Part shown: positions 7,490 through 14,305 of the stretch, piece by piece
Layout: each line of letters opens with the position of its first letter
How positions within the stretch are numbered: position 1 is the stretch's first letter
The notes under the pieces: model-generated
The model's database searches: none
Told to the model about the DNA's origin: nothing
What the model saw: the letters and a program-made list of their open reading frames with translations, nothing else
Position numbers and translations under genes: made by a program
Origin: Betaproteobacteria bacterium
GTDB lineage: Bacteria > Pseudomonadota > Gammaproteobacteria > Burkholderiales > SG8-41
NCBI GenBank assembly: GCA_020028375.1
Contig: JAHZNX010000021.1
Span: 1 to 15,441, forward strand
Direction of reading: 5' to 3'
DNA: 15,441 nucleotides

Positions 7490-7495
7490 AAAGAA

Positions 7496-7572
7496 TGGTC
7501 GGGGTGAGAGGATTTGAACCTCCGACACCTGCGTCCCGAACGCAGTGCGCTACCAGGCTGCGCTACACCCCG
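7496..7572 (-). tRNA. tRNA-Pro (anticodon CGG)
   Basis: The minus strand folds into a full 77-nt cloverleaf. The acceptor CGGGGTG pairs with CACCCCG, with discriminator A and an encoded CCA (7498-7496). The D arm has GCGC stems. The anticodon stem CTGCG/CGCAG encloses TTCGGGA, giving anticodon CGG (reads CCG). The T arm has TTCAAAT in the loop. CCG is a frequent proline codon in such a GC-rich genome. It lies downstream of the ispB terminator. Confidence 0.96.
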
Positions 7573-7583
7573 ATTGAAAGCGA

Positions 7584-7669
7584 TCAGCGGTCAGCCATCA
7601 GCGGCCAGCCTCCAGAAAAAAACACGCGGCCTGACCGCGCATGGGCTGTTGCTGAAAGCTGACCGCTGA
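7584..7669. repeat. GCTGAAAGCTGACC-type repeats with a 12-bp inverted pair
   Basis: TCAGCGGTCAGC (7584-7595) is the exact reverse complement of GCTGACCGCTGA (7658-7669). Further degenerate copies flank these arms (AGCGGCCAGC near 7600, GCTGAAAGCTG at 7651 and 7666-7675). The arms enclose the ispB terminator. Short repeats of this type occur in intergenic regions of many proteobacteria; here they could form an outer stem around the terminator. Confidence 0.6.
7616..7642 (-). terminator. Intrinsic terminator of ispB
   Basis: On the minus strand an 8-bp stem (including two G-U pairs, core CGCGG/CCGCG at 7639-7635 and 7629-7625) with loop TCAGG is followed by seven T (7622-7616). It starts about 40 bp past the ispB stop and separates ispB from tRNA-Pro. 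Confidence 0.85.
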
Positions 7670-7679
7670 AAGCTGCCAG

Positions 7680-8648
7680 CTAATAACTCCGCGTCACCGC
7701 GAAACTTGCCAATTCTAGCAAATATTCACGTTGCCTAGAATGCGGCAGGCGCGCGAGCGCCTCGCCCGCCGCGAGCGACTCCCGCCGCGCCTGCTCGCGT
7801 GCGTAGTCGAGCGCGCCGGTCGAGCGTATCGCCTCGATCACTGCGGCAAGCTCGTCGCGCCCGCCATGCTCGATCGCGTGCCGCACCCGCCGCGCCTGCT
7901 CGGCCGTCCCGTGCTGAATGGCGTAGATCAGCGGCAGTGTGGGCTTGCCTTCGGCAAGGTCGTCGCCCAGGTTCTTGCCGATCACCGCCTGCTCGCCGGA
8001 GTAATCCAGCACGTCGTCGATCAGCTGAAAGGCGGTTCCGAGGCGCATGCCGTAGTCGGCGACCGCGCTCTCCTCGTCGCGCGGCGCACCCCCCAGGATC
8101 GCCCCGAGCCGCGTGGCGGCCTCGAACAGCTTCGCCGTCTTGCAGCGGATCACCTCGAGGTAATCGCTTTCCCGGATGTCGGGATCGCGGCAGCTCATGA
8201 GCTGCATCACTTCCCCCTCAGCGATCACGTTGGTCGCGTCGGCAAGCACCTGCAGCACGCGCATGTTGTCCACTGCCACCATCATCTGAAACGCGCGCGA
8301 ATAGACGAAATCGCCGACGAGCACCGCCGCCGAGTTGCCGAACAGCGCGTTGGCAGTGGACCGTCCGCGCCGCAGGTCGGACTCGTCCACGACGTCGTCG
8401 TGCAGCAGCGTCGCGGTATGGATGAACTCCACCACTGCGGCGAGCTCGTGGCAATGGCGCCCGCGGGCTCCGAAAGCGCCGGCCGAGAGCAGGAGCAGCA
8501 GCGGGCGCAGGCGCTTGCCCCCGCTGCCCACGATGTACTCGGCGACCTGGCGGATCAGAGCCACCTCCGAATTGAGGCGGGCGCGGATCACCGCGTCCAC
8601 GGCGCGCAGGTCTTCCTCCACGAAGCCGCGTATCGCGTCCAGTGTCAC
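7680..8648 (-). CDS. ispB: Octaprenyl diphosphate synthase (trans-polyprenyl synthase)
   Basis: This enzyme extends farnesyl diphosphate with isopentenyl diphosphate to make the side chain of ubiquinone or menaquinone. The all-alpha prenyltransferase motifs are present: GGKR (43-46), the first aspartate-rich motif DDVVD (84-88, in LLHDDVVDESD), GDF (112-114), the KT pair near 170-171, and the second motif DDVLD (211-215). The frame is open much further upstream, but the start was set at GTG 8648 because it gives 322 residues (E. coli IspB has 323) and begins exactly where the family alignment does. Longer versions would run into the rplU promoter and coding region. It is divergent from rplU, as in many proteobacteria. 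Chain length (C40) is inferred from closeness to IspB. Confidence 0.95.
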   Translation of the reverse strand: MTLDAIRGFVEEDLRAVDAVIRARLNSEVALIRQVAEYIVGSGGKRLRPLLLLLSAGAFGARGRHCHELAAVVEFIHTATLLHDDVVDESDLRRGRSTANALFGNSAAVLVGDFVYSRAFQMMVAVDNMRVLQVLADATNVIAEGEVMQLMSCRDPDIRESDYLEVIRCKTAKLFEAATRLGAILGGAPRDEESAVADYGMRLGTAFQLIDDVLDYSGEQAVIGKNLGDDLAEGKPTLPLIYAIQHGTAEQARRVRHAIEHGGRDELAAVIEAIRSTGALDYAREQARRESLAAGEALARLPHSRQREYLLELASFAVTRSY

Positions 8649-8750
8649 CGTTCGGAAGCTCTCGGAAAGAGGGGCATGATACCAGCAATGAAACGGCGCC
8701 GGCCCCGACGCGCCGGGCGTCACCACCGGCGACACGCTGCAATGGTTTTT

Positions 8751-8779
8751 TTGACTAACGCGCGCGTTTTTTGTAGAAT
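8751..8779 (+). promoter_or_regulatory. Sigma-70 promoter of rplU-rpmA
   Basis: TTGACT (8751-8756), a 17-bp spacer and TAGAAT (8774-8779) make a near-consensus promoter, preceded by a run of T. Transcription would start near 8786, about 26 nt before the rplU ATG. The spacer contains a perfect 12-bp palindrome, AACGCGCGCGTT (8757-8768). Confidence 0.85.
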
Positions 8780-8811
8780 GCGCGCCTTTCCCAGTTCGGA
8801 CGGGTCGTGAA

Positions 8812-9120
8812 ATGTACGCGGTCATCCAGACCGGCGGCAAGCAGTATCGGGTCAGTGCCGGCGAGAAGCTGAAAATCGAGCTCATCACCGCGGACATCGG
8901 TCAGGAGATCGAGCTCGACCAAGTGCTGATGGTGGCCGACGGCGACAAGCTCAAGATGGGCGCCCCGCTCGTTGCCGGGGCCCGCGTCAAGGCCCGGGTG
9001 CTGAGCCACGGCCGCGGCGAGAAAGTGCGCATCTTCAAGTTGAACCGCCGCAAGCACTACCGCAGGAGCCAGGGACATCGCCAGGGCTATACCGAGATCG
9101 AGATTCTCGGCATCGCGTAG
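8812..9120 (+). CDS. rplU: 50S ribosomal protein L21
   Basis: This is a large-subunit ribosomal protein of 102 residues, close to the E. coli length of 103. The start MYAVIQTGGKQYRV is diagnostic. The KVRIFKLNRRKHYRRSQGHRQGYTEI region (given here by position, about residues 71-97) is the basic rRNA-binding C-terminus. It is the first gene of the usual rplU-rpmA-obgE cluster, behind a strong promoter. The ribosome binding site is weak (GGACGGG). Confidence 0.98.
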   Translation: MYAVIQTGGKQYRVSAGEKLKIELITADIGQEIELDQVLMVADGDKLKMGAPLVAGARVKARVLSHGRGEKVRIFKLNRRKHYRRSQGHRQGYTEIEILGIA

Positions 9121-9126
9121 GAAGGA

Positions 9127-9147
9127 ACGAGGGGATACTCCCCTCGT
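9127..9147 (+). repeat. Perfect hairpin between rplU and rpmA
   Basis: ACGAGGGG (9127-9134) and CCCCTCGT (9140-9147) form a perfect 8-bp stem with a 5-nt loop, starting 6 nt after the rplU stop. No T tract follows, so it is not a standard terminator. It could be an RNA stability or processing element that sets the L21:L27 mRNA ratio. Confidence 0.55.
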
Positions 9148-9189
9148 GCACCCCTACTCCAGTCTAAAAACAGGTTCTAGGAACAGGCT

Positions 9190-9447
9190 ATGGCACACAA
9201 GAAAGCAGGCGGCAGCTCGCGCAACGGCCGCGACTCGCAATCGAAGCGCCTGGGCGTGAAGCGCTACGGCGGCGAGCAGGTGAACGCGGGCGCGATCATC
9301 GTGCGCCAGCGCGGCACGCGGGTGCACCCCGGACCGAACGTCGGCATCGGCCGCGACCATACTCTGTTCGCCAGGGTGACGGGGCGCGTCCTATTCGCTC
9401 AAAAGGGACCGGACAACCGCACCACGGTGAGCATCGTTCCCGCGTAA
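9190..9447 (+). CDS. rpmA: 50S ribosomal protein L27
   Basis: This 85-residue ribosomal protein has an N-terminus (MAHKKAGGSSRNGRDS) that reaches toward the peptidyl transferase centre. The family signature is GGEQVNAGAIIVRQRGT followed by HPGPNVGIGRDHTLFA. No N-terminal extension that would need proteolytic removal (as in Firmicutes) is present. AGGAACAGG lies just upstream of the ATG. It is followed within 20 bp by a strong terminator. Confidence 0.98.
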   Translation: MAHKKAGGSSRNGRDSQSKRLGVKRYGGEQVNAGAIIVRQRGTRVHPGPNVGIGRDHTLFARVTGRVLFAQKGPDNRTTVSIVPA

Positions 9448-9467
9448 GCCCGGCCGACGCCCACCGC

Positions 9468-9495
9468 AAGCCCTGTCGCCTGACAGGGCTTTTTT
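9468..9495 (+). terminator. Intrinsic terminator after rpmA, abutting obgE
   Basis: AAGCCCTGTC (9468-9477) and GACAGGGCTT (9482-9491) form a perfect 10-bp stem with a GCCT tetraloop, followed by a T run (9490-9495). It is a textbook intrinsic terminator. It ends only about 4 nt before the obgE ATG at 9500, so it also lies in the obgE translation start region. Confidence 0.93.
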
Positions 9496-9499
9496 GTTT

Positions 9500-10591
9500 A
9501 TGAAATTCGTAGATGAAGCGATCATCGAAGTCCATGCCGGCAAGGGCGGAGACGGCGTGGCGAGCTTCAGGCGCGAAAAGTACGTCCCGCGCGGCGGCCC
9601 CGACGGCGGCGACGGCGGGCGCGGCGGCAGCCTCTACGCGGTCGCCGACCGCAACCTGAACACGCTGATCGACTTCCGCTACGCGCGCATTCACCGCGCG
9701 CGGGACGGCGAGAACGGCCGCGGCGCGGACCAGTACGGAAAATCGGCATCCGATATCGTGCTGCGAGTGCCGGTGGGCACCGTCGTGAGCGATCTCAAGA
9801 CGGGCGAAACCCTCGCCGACCTCGACCGCGACGGCGCGCGCGCGCTGCTCGCCCAGGGAGGGGCCAGCGGCCTCGGCAACCTGCACTTCAAGTCGAGTGT
9901 CAACCGCGCGCCGCGCCAGTTCACGCGCGGGACCGCGGGCGAGCGGCGGCGCCTGAAGCTCGAACTGAAGCTCCTCGCCGATGTCGGGCTCTTCGGCATG
10001 CCGAATGCCGGTAAGTCCAGTCTCATCCGCGCTGTTTCCGCCGCGCGACCCAAGGTCGCCGACTATCCCTTCACCACCCTCGCCCCCGCGCTAGGCGTGG
10101 TACGGGCGGACGTCAACCGCAGCTTCGTGCTTGCCGACATCCCCGGGCTCATCGAGGGCGCGGCCGAGGGCGCGGGGCTCGGGCACCAGTTCCTGCGCCA
10201 CCTCGCGCGCACGCGGCTGCTGCTGCACCTCGTCGACATCGCGCCGCCCGATGAGGGCGCCGATATCGTGCGCGAAGCGAGGGCGATCGTGCAGGAACTC
10301 AGGAAATATGACGAGGCGCTTTTTCGCAAGCCACGCTGGCTGGTCTTGAACAAGATCGACCTGGTTCCGGCCGGGGAGCGCGAGCGCGCCGTCCAGCGCT
10401 TCCTCAGGAATTTTCGCTGGCGGGGCAAAAGCTTTATCATTTCCGCGCTCACCGGCGAGGGCTGCCGCGAACTCGTGTTCGCGGTGATGGACCATTTGGA
10501 GCAGCAACCTCAGAACGCCAAGGACGCGAAGGACGCCACGGGACAAGAGAACAGGAAAACGAGGGGCGGGAGGCGGGTGCGCCTTAGCTGA
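9500..10591 (+). CDS. obgE: Obg-family GTPase ObgE/CgtA
   Basis: This GTPase acts in 50S ribosome assembly and stress/ppGpp signalling. The glycine-rich Obg fold (about 1-158) is followed by the G domain: G1 GMPNAGKS (166-173), G2 threonines (192-193), G3 DIPG (213-216), G4 NKID (284-287) and G5 SAL (315-317). The start is ATG at 9500, where the invariant MKFVDEA begins; a TTG six bases earlier is in the terminator T run and was rejected. The product has 363 residues. The last ~28 residues (NAKDAKDATG.. then a basic stretch) look like translated interspersed repeat. No free Shine-Dalgarno is visible: the only AGGG (9485-9488) is in the terminator stem. Confidence 0.97.
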   Translation: MKFVDEAIIEVHAGKGGDGVASFRREKYVPRGGPDGGDGGRGGSLYAVADRNLNTLIDFRYARIHRARDGENGRGADQYGKSASDIVLRVPVGTVVSDLKTGETLADLDRDGARALLAQGGASGLGNLHFKSSVNRAPRQFTRGTAGERRRLKLELKLLADVGLFGMPNAGKSSLIRAVSAARPKVADYPFTTLAPALGVVRADVNRSFVLADIPGLIEGAAEGAGLGHQFLRHLARTRLLLHLVDIAPPDEGADIVREARAIVQELRKYDEALFRKPRWLVLNKIDLVPAGERERAVQRFLRNFRWRGKSFIISALTGEGCRELVFAVMDHLEQQPQNAKDAKDATGQENRKTRGGRRVRLS

Positions 10592-10656
10592 TCGAGCTTC
10601 CGGCATGATTCACCACCCGGTATTCTTTGATCTTCCTTTGCGTCCTTTACGTTGAG
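10509..10656. repeat. Imperfect inverted repeat across the obgE-proB junction
   Basis: The left arm (10509-10533, inside the obgE 3' end, reading CTCAGAACGCCAAGGACGC..) and the right arm (10632-10656, just before proB) are imperfect reverse complements over about 24 positions with one 2-nt gap. They share AAGGACGC and AAGGA. They look like two arms of one repeat element flanking about 100 bp. The right arm ends in GTTGAG, which runs into the weak proB ribosome binding site. Related sequence occurs at the ampD 3' end. Confidence 0.55.
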
Positions 10657-10661
10657 AGCCT

Positions 10662-11780
10662 ATGACTTCAGTCCTGGAAAAGGCGCAGCGCTTTGTCGTC
10701 AAGGTCGGCTCGAGCCTCGTCACCAACGAGGGCCGCGGTCTCGATCTCGATGCCCTTACGCGCTGGGCCGGAGAAATCGCGGAGGTGAGGCGCATGGGCC
10801 GCGAGGTCGTGCTGGTTTCCAGCGGGGCGGTTGCGGCGGGCATGCAGCGCCTCGGCTGGAAACGGCGTCCGCACGCCCTGCACGAGCTGCAGGCCGCCGC
10901 CGCGGTCGGCCAGATGGGGCTGATCCAGGTCTACGAATCCTGCTTCCGCAAGCACGCGCTGCTCAGCTCCCAGGTCCTGCTCACGCACGAGGACCTCGCC
11001 GACCGCAAGCGCTATCTCAACGCGCGCTCCACCCTGCGCACGCTCCTCGAGCTCGGCGTGATCCCGATCATCAACGAGAACGACACCGTGGCGAGCGACG
11101 AGATCCGCTTCGGGGACAACGACACCCTGGCCGCCCTGGTGACCAACCTGATCGAGGCCGACGCGCTGGTGATCCTCACCGACCAGGACGGCCTCTACGA
11201 CAGCGATCCACGCCGGGGCGGCGCGGCGAAGCTGATCGCTCAGGGGCGCGCAGGCGATCCCGCACTGGAAGCGATGGCCGGAGGCACTGGCAGCGCCATC
11301 GCGCTGGGCGGCATGCTGACCAAGGTGCTCGCCGCGAAGCGGGCGGCGCGCAGCGGCGCGCACACCGTGATCGCGTCCGGGCGCGAGGACGGGGTCCTGC
11401 CGCGCCTCGCACGCGGGGAGGGAATCGGCACGCTGCTCGTGGCGGAGCGCGCGACCCTCGCGGCCCGCAAGCAGTGGCTCGCCGACCAGCTGCAGGTGCG
11501 GGGAAGCCTCACCCTCGACGCCGGCGCGGTGAAGGCGCTCACCGTGCACGGCAAGAGCCTGCTGCCGATCGGCGTGCACGAGGTCACCGGCGAGTTCGAC
11601 CGCGGCGAGGCGGTGAGCTGCCTCGACGAGTCGCGGCGCGAGGTCGCGCGCGGCCTCGTCAATTACAACGCGGCGGAGACCCGCCGCATCCTGCGCGCGC
11701 CGTCGAGCGAGATCGAGGCGCGGCTTGGCTACGTGGACGAGCCCGAGCTCATACACCGCGACAATCTGGTGCTGCTCTGA
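10662..11780 (+). CDS. proB: Glutamate 5-kinase
   Basis: This enzyme catalyses the first step of proline synthesis, ATP-dependent phosphorylation of glutamate, and is normally inhibited by proline. The amino-acid-kinase domain (about 1-255) shows VVKVGSSLVT, LVSSGAVAAG, the INENDTVA segment with GDNDTLAALV, ILTDQDGLYDSDPR, and the GTGSAIALGGMLTKV loop. A C-terminal PUA domain (about 275-360) is present, as in E. coli ProB (367 residues against 372 here). The start is ATG at 10662, with only a weak GAGAG ahead of it. It lies 70 bp after obgE, a common order in betaproteobacteria. proA is not in the window. Confidence 0.97.
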   Translation: MTSVLEKAQRFVVKVGSSLVTNEGRGLDLDALTRWAGEIAEVRRMGREVVLVSSGAVAAGMQRLGWKRRPHALHELQAAAAVGQMGLIQVYESCFRKHALLSSQVLLTHEDLADRKRYLNARSTLRTLLELGVIPIINENDTVASDEIRFGDNDTLAALVTNLIEADALVILTDQDGLYDSDPRRGGAAKLIAQGRAGDPALEAMAGGTGSAIALGGMLTKVLAAKRAARSGAHTVIASGREDGVLPRLARGEGIGTLLVAERATLAARKQWLADQLQVRGSLTLDAGAVKALTVHGKSLLPIGVHEVTGEFDRGEAVSCLDESRREVARGLVNYNAAETRRILRAPSSEIEARLGYVDEPELIHRDNLVLL

Positions 11781-11789
11781 TCCTCAGCT

Positions 11790-11826
11790 GGCGGGAGAGT
11801 GGCGGATCCCGGGCGCCGGTCCCGCC
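11790..11826. terminator. GC-rich stem-loop between convergent proB and CNP1-like gene
   Basis: GGCGGGA (11790-11796) pairs with TCCCGCC (11820-11826), with an inner GGCG/CGCC stem (11801-11804 with 11814-11817). It fills the 52-bp gap between two converging genes and could act on both strands, but no T tract follows on either side. A terminator role is inferred. Confidence 0.35.
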
Positions 11827-11832
11827 CATCGC

Positions 11833-12405
11833 TTATTTCGTCGTGGTGGCGTACCTGAACAACCGCACGATCTCCCTCACGCTCCCGACCGGGCTCCTTC
11901 CCGAGCACAGGTAGTCCGAGTAGAGCACGTAGTGGTGGCGATTGACGTCCTGCGGCTCGATGCGGCGCCACTGCGCTTTGCGCGCCCGCGCCCAGCTTCC
12001 GTCGGCCCTTCCTACCGCGTAGTACTTCTGCTCGCGCAGCTCGCAGCGGATGCCCTCGAAAGTGACATTGGTCGCGCCCCCGGCCGTTTTCACCACGAGC
12101 GTGTAGCGCACGACGTCGTCCTCGCCGATCGACAGCGAGCGCGCGTCAACGTAGAAACGATGCGGGCTCGCCGCGCTGCCTTCGAACGGGACCAGGTCCC
12201 CGGTCCCGGGATAGGAAGGAATCCTCGCTTCGATCTCTTTCCACGGTTTCCGGTCCTCATCGAAATCGGCGTCCCAGTCGCGCCATTGCGCGAGCGCCGC
12301 GGAGACCGATGCGGCCAGTGCGGCAGCGACGACGAGCGCGGCTCCGGCACGCCGGGCCCCGCGCCGCGCGCGGCGGCATCCTGCGTCAGGCGGAAGGCAA
12401 AGCAA
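11833..12405 (-). CDS. CNP1-like family exported protein
   Basis: The 190-residue protein has a signal peptide: a long basic n-region (CRRARRGARRAG), a hydrophobic core (ALVVAAALAASVSAA) and a likely cleavage after ALA before QWRDWD. The mature part (WKEIEARIPSYP, PFEGSAASPHRFYVDARS, YTLVVKTAGGATNVTFEGIRC, YLCSG near the end) resembles the CNP1-like family known mainly from beta- and gammaproteobacteria; its function is not established. The start is TTG at 12405, chosen because AGGGAGGC (12414-12421) lies 8 nt upstream and overlaps the stop of the preceding methyltransferase gene. The frame is open further upstream, but only as a shadow of that gene. It is likely co-transcribed with it. Confidence 0.8.
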   Translation of the reverse strand: MLCLPPDAGCRRARRGARRAGAALVVAAALAASVSAALAQWRDWDADFDEDRKPWKEIEARIPSYPGTGDLVPFEGSAASPHRFYVDARSLSIGEDDVVRYTLVVKTAGGATNVTFEGIRCELREQKYYAVGRADGSWARARKAQWRRIEPQDVNRHHYVLYSDYLCSGRSPVGSVREIVRLFRYATTTK

Positions 12406-12419
12406 GACCCGACGCCTCC

Positions 12420-13628
12420 CTACCTCGCATAGATGTGGTCGCGCGTCTCCGGAACCTCGAGCACGCCGCCCGCAAGGGGCTTGCCCGCCAGCACCTGGTA
12501 GACCGACATCCAGCCGCGCTCGAAGCCGAGCGCCGAGCCCGCCATGTAGATGCGCCAGACGCGGTAGAGCTTCTCGCCCACCGCCGCAAGCACCGCGGCG
12601 CGGTTCGCTTCGAGTCGCTCCACCCAGTGCCACAGCGTTTTCGCGTAATGCGGCCGCAGGCTCTCCACGTCCCAGCTCTCGAGACCCTGCGCCGACAGCG
12701 CCTCCATCACGACCGAGACGTGGGTGAGCTCCCCGCCCGGAAACACGTAGGTGCCAATGAATTCGCCGATATCGCTGCCGAGCTCGCGCTGGCCCGGCGT
12801 ATTGTGGGTGATGCCGTGGTTCAGCACTAGCCCGCCCGGCCGCAGCACGCGGGCGATCTTGCCGAAATACGCCGCCAGGTTGTCGCGCCCGACGTGCTCG
12901 AACATGCCGATGCTCGCGATCTTGTCGAACGGCCGCTCTTCCGGCACATCGCGGTAATCGAGCAGGCGCACCTCGCAGCGCCCTTCCAGCCCCAGCTCGC
13001 GAATCCGGGCGCGCGCGTAGTCGTGCTGATTGCGGCTCAACGTCACGCCAAGCGCCTGCGCGCCGTAGCGTTCGGCCGCCCACATCACGAGCGCACCCCA
13101 GCCGCAGCCGATGTCGAGGAAGCGCTCGCCCGCAGCGAGCCGCAGCTTGCGGCAGATGTGATCGAGCTTCTGCTCCTGCGCGATCTCCAGCGTATCGTCG
13201 GCCCGGCGATAGTAGGCGCAGGAGTAGACGCGCCGCCGGTCGAGCCAGAGGCCGAAGAAATCGTCGCTGACGTCGTAGTGGCTGCGGACCGCCTTGCTGT
13301 CGTAGGCCCGCGTATGCCGCACCCAGCGCGCGAGCCGCCGCCTCGCCGCCAGGCTCGCGCTGTCAGTCGCGCCCGCAAGCGCCGTGCCCAGGCCAACGAC
13401 GTCGCGGATCGGCCCGTCGACATCGATCTGCTGCTCGACGTAGCCCTTCGCGAGGCCCCCGGCGGTGGGACGCCCGAGCGCCGCGAGCGCCAGCGGATGC
13501 CGCACGGTGATCGTCACCTGCGGCCGCGGGGCGCCGGCGCTCGCGCCGTTCCACAGCCGCACGGCGAGCGGAAGCCCGCTTTCCTCGATGCGGCGCCCGA
13601 TGCTGGCGAGTATCCGGGTATCCTGCAT
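12420..13628 (-). CDS. cfa: Cyclopropane-fatty-acyl-phospholipid synthase family methyltransferase
   Basis: This S-adenosylmethionine-dependent enzyme (402 residues) adds a methylene or methyl group to unsaturated acyl chains of membrane phospholipids. An N-terminal lipid-binding region (about 1-105) precedes the methyltransferase domain with HYDVSDDFF (117-125), YSCAYY with C137, SAM motif LDIGCGWG (171-178), MFEHVG (242-247) with E244, H271 in LNHGITHN, and YMAGSALGFERG (361-372). The bicarbonate-site cysteine, glutamate and histidine of the family are present; the C-terminal cysteine of E. coli Cfa (C354) aligns with serine here. Whether the product is a cyclopropane or a methyl-branched chain cannot be decided from sequence. 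The ATG at 13628 has no clear Shine-Dalgarno. It is 72 bp after the DUF3501 gene, same strand. Confidence 0.92.
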   Translation of the reverse strand: MQDTRILASIGRRIEESGLPLAVRLWNGASAGAPRPQVTITVRHPLALAALGRPTAGGLAKGYVEQQIDVDGPIRDVVGLGTALAGATDSASLAARRRLARWVRHTRAYDSKAVRSHYDVSDDFFGLWLDRRRVYSCAYYRRADDTLEIAQEQKLDHICRKLRLAAGERFLDIGCGWGALVMWAAERYGAQALGVTLSRNQHDYARARIRELGLEGRCEVRLLDYRDVPEERPFDKIASIGMFEHVGRDNLAAYFGKIARVLRPGGLVLNHGITHNTPGQRELGSDIGEFIGTYVFPGGELTHVSVVMEALSAQGLESWDVESLRPHYAKTLWHWVERLEANRAAVLAAVGEKLYRVWRIYMAGSALGFERGWMSVYQVLAGKPLAGGVLEVPETRDHIYAR

Positions 13629-13700
13629 ACGCGTGGCGAGAATAGCACAAGCCCGGCGGAGCGGAACACCTGCGGCGCAAGGCCTGCCGGCGGCGGCGAG

Positions 13701-14288
13701 CTAGCCTGCGAGATCGTTGACGAGCGAGGCGCGGACCGCGGGATCCACCGCCCTGATCGTGTGGCTGTATTCGGGATGATCGACGCCCACCGCGAGCGCA
13801 GCGCCCTCCTTCAGCGCCCGCACCATCGCGGAGTCGAGCTCGAACCGCAGAAAATGCACCGCCGAGGTCTTCTCCGCGGTGTCGCGCTCGAGATCCTCAT
13901 CGGCAATGGCGCGCACCCGGGCATGGCCCGCGACCTGAACCCAGACCCGGTCCTCGATGCCGATCAGCCGGGCGAGCATGCGGCGGCGCTCGTCCACGTC
14001 GGGATACTCGATCATGAGGGTCGCCTTCCAGTTGGCGCCGTCGGGGATGAGCGGGTTGTAGGCATCGAGCTCGCCCTGAATGCCCGACTCCTCGAACATG
14101 CGCTCGGCGCGTAGCATTTCCTGGACCTGGTAGCGGACCGTCAGCTCGTCCTCGAAGATGAGCGTCAGGTGGCCACCCAACTGCAGCGTGCGGTTCTTCT
14201 TGTGCGCCATGACCCGGGCGCGGAACTGCGGTCGCGCCCTGGCATAGGCTTCCAGCGTCAGCAGGCTGTCGCGGGTGATTTGTGCCAT
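13701..14288 (-). CDS. DUF3501 family protein
   Basis: The 195-residue soluble protein has no signal peptide or membrane segment. It begins MAQITRDSLLTLEAYARARP and contains the FEDELTVRYQVQEMLRAER segment and the NPLIPDGANWKATLMIEYPD segment that mark DUF3501. Its function is unknown. In beta- and gammaproteobacteria these genes typically follow a two-cluster Fe-S oxidoreductase, often with rubrerythrin, which matches here and suggests a shared redox or oxidative-stress role. The ATG at 14288 lies 17 bp after the Fe-S gene's stop; the frame stays open upstream, but only through the end of that gene. The ribosome binding site is weak (GAGAAACGA). Confidence 0.9.
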   Translation of the reverse strand: MAQITRDSLLTLEAYARARPQFRARVMAHKKNRTLQLGGHLTLIFEDELTVRYQVQEMLRAERMFEESGIQGELDAYNPLIPDGANWKATLMIEYPDVDERRRMLARLIGIEDRVWVQVAGHARVRAIADEDLERDTAEKTSAVHFLRFELDSAMVRALKEGAALAVGVDHPEYSHTIRAVDPAVRASLVNDLAG

Positions 14289-14305
14289 GGGTTCGTTTCT
14301 CGTTT

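Noticed and set aside
7584..7669. Repeats considered as a small CRISPR array
   Set aside because: The units are short, degenerate, in both orientations and without regular spacers.
7500..7680. Possible integration (attachment) site at tRNA-Pro
   Set aside because: No integrase, no duplicated tRNA 3' end and no phage-like genes are visible nearby; the neighbours are ordinary chromosomal genes.
8649..8897. N-terminal extension of IspB by 83 codons
   Set aside because: The extension crosses the rplU promoter and the first part of rplU, and shows no family similarity; GTG 8648 gives the standard IspB length.
9494..9499. TTG start for obgE six bases upstream of the ATG
   Set aside because: The TTG lies in the terminator T run, and the family N-terminus MKFVDEA begins at the ATG at 9500.
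10652..11914. A 420-codon plus-strand frame across proB
   Set aside because: It is an Arg/Gly/Ala-rich shadow in a different frame of proB, whose own frame is clearly conserved.
12406..13083. Long upstream extension of the CNP1-like frame
   Set aside because: It is out-of-frame sequence inside the cfa-type gene; the TTG at 12405 has a good ribosome binding site and a proper signal peptide follows.
12894..14114. A 406-codon plus-strand frame opposite cfa and DUF3501
   Set aside because: It spans two conserved minus-strand genes and their gap and shows no domain or start signal.
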